NCBI GenBank assembly: GCA_936450465.1
Contig: OW388303.1
Coordinates: forward strand, 8,525,021 to 8,589,020
Reading direction: 5' to 3'
Origin: Gibbula magus
Taxonomy: Eukaryota; Mollusca; Gastropoda; Trochida; Trochidae
Length of the DNA stretch: 64,000 nucleotides
Shown: one piece after another, positions 24,109 through 34,500 of the stretch
Position numbering within the stretch: position 1 is the first letter of the stretch
Layout: each line of letters opens with the position of its first letter
Notes under the pieces: generated by a model
The model's database searches: none
What the model was told of the DNA's origin: nothing
Seen by the model: only the letters and a program-made list of their open reading frames with translations
Position numbers and translations under genes: made by a program

Positions 24109-24686
24109 CAGTACTTAGAACTATGATATAACAAAATCCAAGGGACCAAATAATTTAGTTCGCTATATCCGCTGTTTGCTTTTCACGTCTGACCGACATT
24201 TCGGATCATTTCCAGCATATGGACAACCATAAAAATACAATGTAACAAAGATACATACTGCACTTCACATCTTTATTCTGGTTGATGTCAACATAAAAAG
24301 GGTCAATCGTAGTCCAACAATTCCAACAAAAACAATACTTAATAACCTACATACGTTTGATATATATTCCTCAATCTTTGTTTGTAGAACTCGTCGGGCC
24401 GTCTTCCTTCTGTCAATAGCATGACACAAATCTGCCAACGAGTCAAACCCAGAAGTATGTGACCCATACCACACAAGTAGATCGCCTAGTGTTTGTATTA
24501 CTGAATTGGCTTCGGTAAATGATGGTCTGGGTCGAGGTTGCTCTTCCTCACTGTCCGAGTTTGGAGTTGCTTGCTGCATGGCTACTGACTCCACGATCTC
24601 TTCGTCATTCGGGCATTCCGCTACCAGCACATCATTGTAAGCACTGATGAAGTCCTCGAATGTCCCAACGGTCGGTATCACCATTG
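24109..24686 (-). mobile_element. Truncated pogo/Tigger-type DNA transposon
   Basis: The end at 24109 follows TA (24107-24108) and begins CAGTACTTAGAA. It continues with GATATAAC and AAATCCAAGGGACCAA, then TTCGCTATATCCG, which are the usual terminal features of Tigger/pogo elements. The transposase 3' end is read inward on the minus strand. At about 24686 the element stops abruptly against duplication block D, so its 5' part is missing. Confidence 0.8.
24265..24684 (-). pseudogene. Tigger/pogo transposase C-terminal fragment
   Basis: A 139-aa frame. Residues 22-32 (AECPNDEEIVE), an acidic stretch at 43-50 and the segment SFTEANSVIQTLGDLLVWYG (55-74) match the layout of the Tigger/jerky C-terminal tail downstream of the DDE domain. 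The catalytic DDE domain, HTH and CENP-B-type DNA-binding domain are absent because the element is truncated at its 5' side. The last 25-30 residues look like readthrough into the 3' end of the element. The start Met is not a real initiator. Confidence 0.65.
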
Positions 24687-24848
24687 GAATTCAATTAACA
24701 AAGTCTGTGTTGATAGCATTCCACACACTATTTAAGAAGTTCTCCTTCAAGACTAAATGACCATTGACTGTGACTGCGGTTATGTTATCTACATGTATCT
24801 GAACAAAGGAAAACAACTTGGTCAACTTCCTGCTCAATGATCAAGTAA

Positions 24849-25109
24849 GAGGTGAGGTGAGATATGATTTGGGGTTTAACGCCGCTTTCAAGAGTATTTC
24901 ACTTATATCGCGGCTGCTGGAATTATGGCAACACCATGTCGCTATGTATTGCAAACTACTAAAACCTCAGAGAGTCGCTGAAATACAATGTATCATTGCA
25001 CCAAACCGTACTGCGAGTAGAACTTCCCTTCTGCAGACAAAGTCGCCATGTCCCTGGCGGTAATCGAACCTTGGATTCGAATGCACTAACCACTATGCTT
25101 TCCCGCTCC
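24849..25109 (-). mobile_element. tRNA-derived SINE, diverged
   Basis: Minus strand: GGAGCGGGAAAGCATAGTGG (tRNA-like A-box region), then a B-box-like GGTTCGATTACC, the common body, and a GGCGTTAAAC...CTCACCTCACCT tail. It is more diverged than the copies at 27201, 30498 and 37462. It interrupts block D. Confidence 0.88.
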
Positions 25110-25174
25110 TGATATTTACAATGTAATGCAACAAAGACAATGTACATGAGGATCAAGGTAATACAACGCTGACA

Positions 25175-25177
<3 letters not shown>

Positions 25178-25250
<73 letters not shown>
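25178..25250. repeat. (TA)n microsatellite, about 73 bp
   Basis: Uninterrupted TA tract within block D. A shorter, interrupted tract occupies the same place in block B near 9010. The long minus frame over it (24959-25282) is an artefact. Confidence 0.97.
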
Positions 25251-25253
<3 letters not shown>

Positions 25254-25452
25254 GAAATTGACATTCCAATGTTGAATTTCAATATCGGGAAATAAATGTA
25301 TATGTGAATGAATCAGAGATTAAACTACCCTCATTATAATTCTTACTTGAAAATGATGATGGAATTGATTGATTGATGAGAAATTAATTAACACAATTAC
25401 TTGTTAACTTGCTTGCTTGTTCTGAAATAATATATTATGAGATATTCTAAGA

Positions 25453-26064
25453 TGCCTAGCGCCTAGAACAATCGAAATAAAAGTACTTTATCAGACGATA
25501 AAGGTATAGTTTTTGTGATGACGTAACAATTGAATGACGTTTCCGCTCCCCTCGTAGTAACGTGTGCCCATGGTAACCCAACGAAAGGGGGCAGTTGAAA
25601 AGACCGTGTTTTTCTGCAAATGATAATGTCCTAAAACAACGGTAGCGTTGTTATAACAATTATTGAAGGAATGTGTTCTTTTGTATCCGAATTAGTCTTC
25701 AATATTAAGCTACATTTGTACTTGAACCAAAACGACGAAATCCGCATTAGGCAACCCCAGGAACCACTATGACGACACAACAGAACAATGACGTCATAGT
25801 CGCTGTTGTCGCACGGCTCGTCAGTTGGCCCTGATCATGGATTATCAATATTAAGGAAGTAAACTCTATTTTTCTTGCAAAATTACTCAAAGCAGAATGT
25901 TGTGTTATGGGTTATCTTAGAAAAGTAATAAAGTTCGCTGTACCCCAATGTGTTTTGTAACGTCAAAGTACTCGGACTATCGTCCTCGTACTTTAATTAT
26001 AATAGTTCAGGGCAAAACTATACTTTATTACAAAACACATTGGGGTACAGCGAACTTTATTTCT
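25453..26064. mobile_element. About 610-bp foldback-type insertion in block D
   Basis: Absent from the paralogous place in block B (near 9210-9220). Its right part is a 135-bp hairpin: arms 25927-25960 and 26028-26061 are perfect 34-bp inverted repeats, with a weaker inner stem (AAAGTAC...GTACTTT). Near its left edge, ATAAAGGTATAGTTTTT (25499-25515) resembles the reverse complement of CAAAACTATACTTTAT (26013-26028). The exact ends are uncertain. Confidence 0.7.
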
Positions 26065-26758
26065 TAATTAATATAATTATTACATTGATTCATCAGTTGG
26101 AATAAAATTTGCAAATTACGTATAAATTACTTGTGTTTTAAATAGTGAATACCCTTTTGATTTCATGTTCTTATCAAAGAACTCTACACACATTACCCTA
26201 TAACTCAATACGGCGTATTCCTACTTGTGACTACGTTCTGACTTAGTGAGTTATATGAATACCTTATAATTTACTGTAATTGGTTACATTGATTGTATCA
26301 ATTATAACTGTTGGTAGTTGGTAGGTTTATTATCCACTGTTCGCAGTAGGATGATACTCACAAATACATACAATGTACATCTTTATCACAATAACCCTTC
26401 CTTATAGTAATGCTATACAAAACTGAGACATTTCAAAACATATATTATCTTAATCAAAATAAAAGATTATAGCTACATATTATGAAAGGGGAATGACGCT
26501 GCAGAAGGAAGTAATTGATTTATATACTTTGGTGTGTGCCACGTCTATATTTTAATTGAGATAACTGTCTACTAAGGGATTGAGGGAACCAATTATAGGG
26601 CTTTATTGAGACAAACATACATGTATTTCATCAATCCAAAGGTTGTTGACGAGCCAATTATGATTCTGTTTTGACTAAGCAGAGAAGGCTCACTAATCAC
26701 GTAGACAGCATAATGTCCACGGTGTAGACAGATTGTTTATTTGCACTTTATTGCCTGA

Positions 26759-27200
26759 CAGGGTTGGCATCAATTTGCCACAGGTGGAAGTAAACGGAGG
26801 TGTTGGCAAAAATGGCACAAATGGCAAAAATTGAATTTTTTTTTAATTGGTTTTGGCAATTACATTACACTTGAAGTTTTTTTTAGAAAGATTGTTGAAA
26901 GTTCCAGTCATCCATGTTTATCTAGTAGTTATAGATGATTAGAGACTACTAGCAGAAGAAATTACTGCTTTAGGCAGATACCTTCACACTGCTGAGTGTT
27001 GTGATATCTGCTCAGTTTGACATTCACTACTAAGGTAACTTAAATTTAAATGTAGTTCAGTTGTGTATCTTCCAACCTTACTAAGTCATTAGAAAGTCAT
27101 GTCGAGGTGGGAGAAATAAAGATCCTGTATGGGAAAACTTTCATCAGGTTGAAAGAGATGGGAAAAAGTATGCGAGATGTAAGAAGTGTAACAGAGAATA
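26759..27200 (+). mobile_element. 5' end of a hAT-type transposon
   Basis: Begins CAGGGTTGGCATCAATTTGC, the CAGGG start typical of hAT inverted ends, with further TTGGCAAAAATGGC subterminal repeats. A BED-finger frame follows at 27103. The element is broken by a SINE at 27201 and no right end was found. Confidence 0.65.
27103..27198 (+). pseudogene. BED zinc-finger fragment of a hAT transposase
   Basis: The open frame reads DPVWENFHQVERDGKKYARC followed by KKC. This is the W...F......C-x2-C first half of a BED finger, the DNA-binding domain at the N terminus of many hAT transposases. The second half (the two His) is lost because the frame meets TAG at 27199-27201 at the edge of the SINE. The catalytic RNase-H-like domain and dimerisation domain are absent. 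No start Met was resolved in this frame. Confidence 0.7.
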
Positions 27201-27513
27201 GAGGTGAGGTGAGTTTGGGTTTAACGCCGCTTTCAAGAGTATTTCACTTATATCGCGGCTGCTAGTATTATGGCAGGGAGAAAGCCCGCAACGCCATGTG
27301 GCTATGCATTGCGGTGAAACCTGCGAGCATCGGCTGGAAATAGCGAACCATGGGTGGTACTGCACTAAAATTCAGTGTAACATTGCACCCAAACCTGACT
27401 GCGTGTAGAACAGTTCTCTACTGCAGACAAAGTTGCCGTGCCCCCGGCGGTATTCGAACCCCGGACCTCTTGATCCGAAACCGAACGCGCTAACCACTGC
27501 GCTATCCCGCCCC
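27201..27513 (-). mobile_element. tRNA-derived SINE, full length
   Basis: Minus strand: GGGGCGGGATAGCGCAGTGG (A-box region), B box GGTTCGAATACC, body with TAGTACCACCCATGGTTCGC-like and CCGCGATATAAGTGAAATAC segments, and a CTCACCTCACCTC tail. It sits at the break of the hAT fragment. The tRNA-like head keeps pol III promoter boxes but is part of the SINE, not a tRNA gene. Confidence 0.93.
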
Positions 27514-27514
27514 A

Positions 27515-27930
27515 CTATGTGTGTAGAACAATGTGGATGCATGACAGTATGTGTGAAGGAAAATATGTGTATATGTCAATCCCGGTGTTTAACCATGTGT
27601 GTAGGACAATATTGGTGTATAACAGTATAGGTGAATGGCAACATGTGTTTAGGACTAAAATGTGTATAACAATATTGGTGTATTGCAAAATGTGCGTATG
27701 GCAATTTGTGGTTGGACAATATGTGTGCATGACAATACGAGTGTAGGACAATATATGTGTATACAAATATGGGTATATAAAGTGTATGCGTGTGCATGTG
27801 CGCATGTATAACAATGTGGGTATGGTAAAATTCGTGTATAACAATATGTGTTTATAACAATATTGGTGGAAGACAATATTGTGTAGGAAAGTATCTGTGT
27901 ATGACAACATGACAATATGTGTGGATGACA
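27515..27930. repeat. Degenerate minisatellite of TGTGTATAACAATAT units
   Basis: Many imperfect 15-25-bp units such as GTGTAGGACAATAT, GTGTATAACAATAT and GTGTGGATGACAAT. They open long frames on both strands (138 aa minus, 75 aa plus), with His/Tyr-rich and Met/Cys-rich translations that are artefacts. Its right end merges with block E', whose partner in block E keeps two or three units (11705-11800). Confidence 0.85.
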
Positions 27931-28340
27931 ATTAAGCTGAATGTTCCCCGGGAGTATTTGTTCATAATCTTGTTAGCCCTTTGGGTTTGTCAGTCAATTT
28001 TCGCGACACTTGCCGGTCTCCTTCAGGCCAAACTAATTCTGACGAAAGTGTAAAGGCATCAATCCTAGTTGGACCTGATTAAGACAGCATGCATCGTATG
28101 ACAGTAGACAAACAAGAGACACATCCAATATTCAACGATTGCTTGAAGCGTATATCTGGGAGTGCTCTATAGGGCAAACGTTCCAGTGTAATTGAGGACA
28201 GGATGTTGTTATTTTAATAAACATTTGAATTATTCAAGACGGACACTTCTAAATAACGTCTTACGTTACTGTGGTACATTTAAATGTGACATATAATAAC
28301 GTCACGATTGAAATCAACTACGGAAAACAAAGCAAAAATC
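27900..28340. repeat. Segmental duplication block E' (partner of E)
   Basis: Matches 11760-12610 in sequence and order. The minisatellite upstream has expanded here relative to block E. Confidence 0.85.
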
Positions 28341-28410
28341 GTTACTTTACACTGCATACCTTCTTTATTTTGTTTTCTTCTGGTTATTAAAGATGTATTT
28401 GTGTCTGTTA

Positions 28411-28590
28411 GCTACACTGAATTTGAGCGTAGTACCACCCATGGTTCGCTAGTTCCAGCCGTAGCTCGGAGGTTTCATCGCAAAGCATAGCCACATGACG
28501 TTGCGGGTTTTCTCCCTGCCGTAATACTAGCAGCCGCGATATAAGTGAAATACTCTTGAAAGCGGCTTTAAACCCAAACTCACCTCACCT
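28411..28590 (+). mobile_element. 5'-truncated SINE
   Basis: Starts at GCTACACTGAATTTGAGCG within the SINE body and runs to AACCCAAACTCACCTCACCT. The tRNA-like head is missing, as expected from incomplete reverse transcription. Confidence 0.9.
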
Positions 28591-28689
28591 TGTATCTGTT
28601 ACAGTAAACAGTTTTCACATTATTTGAATATTTAGGTCTACAATGCAAAACTTAATTATGTATCATTACATATCATGTATCACATTATT

Positions 28690-29175
28690 AAGTTTCCATC
28701 ACTCCTACATGCAGACCACATGTTTTAGGATTATAATGAAGCCAAATTGAAATATGCAATATCAATGAAAATCATTAATAAAACGCAGTTGTGACGATAT
28801 TAATAATACCCCCTATATATGTGGCAACCAAAATGTTATTTGTGGTAAACACCACTTTTTTTCATCTGTATGTCTTTAAAGGCAGTCTTTGAACAACAAT
28901 AAGGGTAATCGTCTTTTCTCTGTTGAGTTTAAAGTTTGGTACAATCCAATAAGCCTGTATATTGACAATGTAAGTGGTTTGTTGTTTGATCTGACATCAA
29001 AGAGTTCCTAAAAACAAGACCTTCTGAAGTGTAGAAAAGCACATGTCAAATGGTTCAGACGAAGAATGGTTTTCTTTGAAATGAGGTTCTGACACAGAAT
29101 AGTCAATTAACACCATGAATCCACGCACTATAGAATGTACATACAGGAGAGAAAACGATTAAAAGAAAAGACATG
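28690..29175. repeat. Dispersed repeat R1, copy 2
   Basis: Partner of 1925-2455, same orientation. It follows E' here, which would place it at the start of a possible third, mostly lost, duplication unit. Confidence 0.8.
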
Positions 29176-29360
29176 CATGTCATTATATTTTATCCCATAT
29201 ATTGTTCCTTGAATAATCCATTTGACTCGGCACACTATTCATTTATACAATGCGACTTGGAGGCTTATCCTAATTCTTCAATTTACATGATATAGTGAAC
29301 TATTGACCTGAATTACAATTCTAGCATTTCTTACAAATTCCCATGTGTGTGCTTGTCTCA

Positions 29361-29558
29361 TCAGATTCACAGTCTCTTCACTTCATTAACACTTCAATCA
29401 TTTGTTTATACAATACCATTACTCCTGGGAGTATATGGGTACATGGCAATGACAGCTTTGACTATCTATCTAGTCATGTTATTGATGCTGAGAACATCAA
29501 AGTGTTGTCATCTTGTGCAAAACATGTCAAAAGATTACGTCATTTATGGGCACATTAA
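29361..29558 (+). other. Possible terminal exon, family unknown
   Basis: After an acceptor-like TTGTCTCATCAG a frame is open to a TAA at 29556. It contains ITPGSIWVHGNDSFDYLSSH and IKVLSSCAKHVKRLRHLWAH. A second, hydrophobic frame is also open across the same bases, so coding status is unsure. I do not recognise the domain and it has no partner in block 1. Confidence 0.25.
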
Positions 29559-29579
29559 AGTAATTACTTAAACTTTTGT

Positions 29580-30496
29580 AAATATTACAACCTGCAAATT
29601 TGAATAAGACAAATTAAATGAAATGAACTCTTAAAAGTAAGTTAATCAACACATATATTTTATATTTCATGCACTTTAAGACGAATTGGATAATTTAGGA
29701 CTTGTATCAAAGTCATTGTATGCAAATTAATTGAAGCCATTATAACAATAGAAATAAAACTGAAAACTTTTTTCTGATGAAAATATAGTACAATTCATGC
29801 ATGCTACTTCCATCACCAGTTCGTTTGTGTGTGGCTATGAGGATTCATCATATTGTGGGATGTTTCAGAGAGACTTCTTCAAACTTGCGTGTTTTCAATG
29901 AAGATCAAACCCATGCCAGAGCTTTGGTTTTGGATGTAACCCCGTGGAGGAGGGAAAGGGGGAGGACCGACATGTGCTACCGATTTGCCGAGGCAAAAGG
30001 CTTACTTCGGAAACAAATCCAAGGATCACGTTTTGATTTCACTTTTTAAGATATCAAGGATATGATTCATAAGAATATGATATGACATGCGAAAGGAGCA
30101 CACTCGCGATTTGCACTTGCTTTACGAATTTGTTTCTAGATTGTAGTTTAAAAATATGTTATATATGTTAGATAGATTGGCTCCTAATCCCCCTGTATGC
30201 CATCATCGTCTAACTTTTATGCAAATTATCTTCTTATTACTGAACATTCTGTCTCATTAGAGGAGTTTCCATGTTTTACATGTAAAGTTCAATTAGCTGA
30301 AAAAGATTGTGTAATAGGCCATGTTGACAGAGTAGAGAGTATGCCTGGCATTATAAGATGTTGTCAAGGGAAGTGTTGCACATGGATATGCTGCATGCTG
30401 ATGAGAAAGTGTTGTTTTAAGTAACAGCAGCACTTTGGTACTCACATTATCGTTAGTTGACATGTGTTCATCATTTGGGTCCTCATCTCATCATTT
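29580..30496. other. Spacer, no gene recognised
   Basis: Frames at 29801-30049 and 30197-30424 (+) are 82 and 75 aa. The latter is Cys-rich (CFTCKVQLAEKDC...CCQGKCC) but the spacing fits no zinc-finger family I know. Confidence 0.35.
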
Positions 30497-30497
30497 G

Positions 30498-30829
30498 GGG
30501 GCGAGATAGCGCAGTGGGTAGCGCGTTCGGCTTCGGATCAAGAGGTCTGGGATTCAAATCCCGCCAGGGACACGGCAACTTTGTCTGTTTGTTCTACACG
30601 CAGTAAGGTTTGGGTGCAATGCTACATTGAATTTCAGCGTAGTACCACCCATGGTTCGCTAGTTCCAGCCGATGCTCGCAGGTTTCACCGGAACACATAG
30701 CCACATTGTGTTGCGGGCTTTATCTCTGCCGTAATACTAGCAGCCGCGATATAAGTGAAATACTCTTGAAAGCGGCGTTAAACCCAAACTCACCTCACCT
30801 CACCTCACCTCACCTCACCTCACCTCACC
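30498..30829 (+). mobile_element. tRNA-derived SINE, full length, expanded tail
   Basis: Head GCGAGATAGCGCAGTGGGTA (A-box region), B-box region GATTCAAATCCC, the common body, CCGCGATATAAGTGAAATAC, then GGCGTTAAACCCAAA and a (CTCAC)n tail of about ten units. The tail expansion and intact head suggest a fairly young copy. Confidence 0.94.
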
Positions 30830-32834
30830 ATTTCTCAGTAAGCTTATAACCCTAACACTATATCAAACAGATTTATAACCGTTAACAAACGGCAACACAT
30901 ATTGGGATCGAACATACCAGAGCATAAATTATCAGTTATGTTCAAACCAAAAGTTTAAATGAAGGTCCAATATATGTTCTTCGAGTATACTTATTACAGA
31001 AGAAATGCTAGAAAAATATAAACAAAATTAAAAACATCAGTGGAATTATAAATTTCAAAAGTTGTATGTACCCTTTGATTAGAATAGACGTATAAACGTT
31101 TTAAATAAGTTTGCAGTTATGATAAGTTTTGATCAAGTGAAAATCGTTATTTGTGTATATGCAAAAACATACTAAGAATTAAGAATTGTCAATATTCGGT
31201 CGTAGAACTATCTGGTATACATGTCATACATGTACTCTTCACTAATAGTATCAGTATTTGTTTTAAAAGGAACATTGATGCTGAACTACAAAATTATTGT
31301 CATTGGCAATTTAACACACTGAGTATTGATTGTCTCTAGGGTGCTTTGATTACCATTTTAATCACCTCTCAAGTATGCGTGTTTACTTAAATTCGCCGTG
31401 AGCATCGATAATGTTTAGGCATAACTAATTGATTTCATGTAATAAAGCCTCTGGGACACATTGTTGGCCTGGACTATGTTGTATAGAGGGATCTTTTCTT
31501 GACATATAACCACATTCTCTTGGTCAATTCTCTTATGGTGACGATCAACGGCCTGACCCATTGAATGGTTTCTGATGATAAACATGTACTATATAGAGGA
31601 TATCTATCTTTTCTTGACTAATACTATGTTCATCTGATCGAGTGAGGTAGAAAGTTTATATTTTCACGAAATGAGATAAACATGGTATTTGTCTAGAATC
31701 AACAGATGTATGACGTTATTCTTATAATTACGCCTGAAAAGGTTCATCCCGTCACCATAGTAACAATGTGACGTTATAATTCCATCCTCAATTATGCAAC
31801 ACGCTTTTGTGCAGCCTCTTTTAGCTTTCACTCTTAATCAATTGTATATAAGGAAATTATCTTAGAAACACTGTTTTATGTTTAATATAATTTTACTGCA
31901 TTTCTTATATCTTATATATTTTACCAATATTTACTATATAATGTATTTCATGCTTTTATTTCATATTGTATATTATTTTAATATGTACACATGTGTCTTA
32001 TAAGTCATGTACTGGCCCTCAATCTGAAAAATAACTTGTTTTTATAATGTATATGTATATGCTTGATTGTGGCGTGACACACAAATAGACATTTCTTCTT
32101 CTTCTTTTTCTTCTTGTTTTATGATGTCAAATTATATGAGTCACTGGTCACAGTGAAAATATAAGTTATTTCACTGATTAAACAAAGTAATAGTCATAAT
32201 CCTTTATAACTACATGTTTGTGTACAAACAACAGAGATGCTTTAACTCTTGAACCCAACAGGCTTCTTAAGAGGTCAGAACACATCTAAGCATTCTTGAT
32301 CCTCAGTGGTTAGAGGGTTAATAACAATATTTTTAATATATGTTTACAGAGTATCTTATGTTTAGAGCTTAAACATCAAAACACATAACTTATTTCGTTT
32401 TGATTGAGTTAAACTCATGTTTATAAGTTTTCAATCTAAATCACCTCATAATTCATTGTTGATTTGGTTTCGTTAAATTGATTCCTGTGAATACATTTTA
32501 TCATTGCTTTGCTTTGATCAGAAAGTTAACCAATAAAAAATTCCATCACTTTCACAATAGCATAAATTGCACTTTTGCAAATGTATTTTCTTAATTGATT
32601 TTTATACCTGTAGGAGCTAGGTGTTTATCCCCTCAGCTGAATGATTCGAAACTTATGAATGCATGTGCGATGCTAATTGAAGCCACAAAATTTTTATACG
32701 ATGTGGTTATAATTCCATGGCAAACTTTAATGAAATCTGTAACTTGTTTTGATTGATTCCTGTACAGTTTCGTCAGATAAATGCAAAACGTTCACCTCTA
32801 GATCTTGGTTAACCATTACTAATATTTATGGGAT
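30830..32834. other. AT-rich spacer with diverged repeat traces
   Basis: 32140-32200 (TATGAGTCACTGGTCA, TTATTTCACTGATT) resembles 57440-57510. Nothing coding was recognised. The 62-aa frame at 31151-31339 is unremarkable. Confidence 0.4.
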
Positions 32835-33110
32835 TTGGGATTCAAGGGCTTGGAATCTCCCGGTGATGAGGACACTGGTTGTACAGGTCAGATAAAGTAA
32901 AGTACAGCTTATAGCGTGTCCTCCGTGATAACGAGATAACGATGGCAGTGATTGCTTCACACGAGCTGAGGCACCATGCTACATTTCCCGACAGCTAGTT
33001 ATGAACATGCTTGCAGGGGACGACAACTAGTTATTGAGGAATTATTCACAGTTTGTCTGATAGGCTATTCTAAGAGGTCAATGTTACACTGCCCCAAAAT
33101 CTCTTAGGAC
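32835..33110. repeat. Dispersed repeat, partner of 61830-62095
   Basis: Shared order: TGTACAGGTCAG, AGTAAAG or AGTAAGT, TCTCGATAA or TCCGTGATAA, GAGATAA, TTATTCACAGT, GTCTGATA and GGTCAA. Similarity is interrupted by many substitutions, so it is old. Confidence 0.7.
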
Positions 33111-33442
33111 CAGCTGAGTAATTGCAAGGTTTAAATGAAGAATATTGACAATGTTACTTGTTTTCTTTCCACACACTCATGAAACGTCGAGTTTGGGTTA
33201 TTTTATGAAACAAGTTGATAAGTCATTGACTTTTTATTGAATTTTGTAGTTTCTACCAATCAAACCGATATGATATGTTGATGTTGATATGGTTATTGTA
33301 TCAGATACATGTACATGTATGGATGTTTTTTTGTTTGTTTCGCATGATATAAATTGGATTAATAAGTGTAACTTGTATTTAAGCAATAAATACCTATCTC
33401 GTTTTGAAATGAAGTTGATTTATACTACATACGTTTTTAATT

Positions 33443-34500
33443 AAGGATTCAGCCATAAATCTGAATCCTTATTGTTATTGGCGTTTTTTTTTTTTATTAT
33501 TCCACGGATTTTGTGACACGTGTTCTGAACTAACGGCCTGATCGATTTCTCTGCAATTTTCATGGATTGTAGCCTGTGACCTACCTTAGATCGTAACGTA
33601 GCCCGATTTTTTATTTTCGACTTCTTTCGTGAGTTATCCCCCCTGGAAGTTGAAACTTCAAACCTTAAACTTTCATCAAAATGTGCGCAACAGCATTCCC
33701 CATCGATTAGGTCTATAGCGGTTTTCGGCCGTAATAATAGAGTTTTTGCTATTTCGAAAAAACTGAATTTTATGTGTACTTTTTCGGTTTTTAGGGTACG
33801 CGTCTTCAAAAATCTTCTTCTAAATCCCGGCAACACATACAGCTATGTGTGATAGATCATTCGAAAGCTTGATAAACGTGTAAAAAAGTTATCGAGACAG
33901 AATTTTGAATTTTGGCTTCGAATGCGAGTAATGTGCCCTTGTATTTGGACCTTTTCGAAAAGTGCGTTTTTCGGCTGGATGTTCAAAGAGGCATAACTCT
34001 GTAACCAATTAATTTATGTCAAAGTTAATTATTTCAATCTCTTTATAATAATTTCTTTAACAATTCAATAACATATCATGATCATGTAAAAGTAAAAGCA
34101 CAATTTGGCCATAATCCCAAAAAAGTAAATTTTTGTGATTTTGAGACCTTTCGAGGGGTACCTTCGTAAACCACTGAAGATACAATAACGTATTTTGGAT
34201 CATTGTGAAGTAGACATGCCTCTCATGAATAACAATACATTTCAATTGCGTATCTGCCATACTGTATGTGTGACAAGTCACAGAACATTATCATTTTTAA
34301 AAAATCGATATTTTCACCAAAGTTCAAAGGATCATGACAGCTTAACAAACTACGCTATTGAAATTTTATTCACACCTGCGAATTGACAATTTCAAGCATA
34401 AATACTTTTATGTTGAACTCTTTCATCAAAATGTTAATAGTTTAGCTTCGAACATCGGAAAAGTGGTATAGGGGTCCGAAAAAAATTAAATATATTGTAT
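33443..34500. repeat. Segment headed by an AAGGATTCAG hairpin
   Basis: AAGGATTCAG (33443-33452) and CTGAATCCTT (33461-33470) form a tight stem with an 8-bp loop at the start of about 1 kb of distinctive sequence. This includes a 131-aa minus frame (33441-33836) rich in Lys/Arg with no domain. Stem-loops of this kind mark repeat ends in other marine invertebrates; that is recollection, not shown here. Confidence 0.4.

Larger units (their letters stand above)
24690..26758. repeat. Segmental duplication block D (partner of B)
   Basis: It matches 7880-9640 after removing a SINE (24849-25109), a (TA)n tract (25178-25250) and a foldback element (about 25453-26064). At 24728 the sequence ACACTATTTAAGAAG is uninterrupted where block B has the MITE, so it serves as the empty site for that insertion. 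Confidence 0.88.

Noticed and set aside
27515..27931. 138-aa minus frame and overlapping plus frames
   Set aside because: Artefacts of the minisatellite; frames are open on both strands and low in complexity.
30501..30575. tRNA gene with A and B boxes
   Set aside because: The same head begins every SINE copy and is joined to the SINE body, so it is a SINE head and not a tRNA gene.
33441..33836. 131-aa minus frame as a gene
   Set aside because: No domain, Lys/Arg-rich composition from AT-rich DNA, and it starts in a repeat hairpin.
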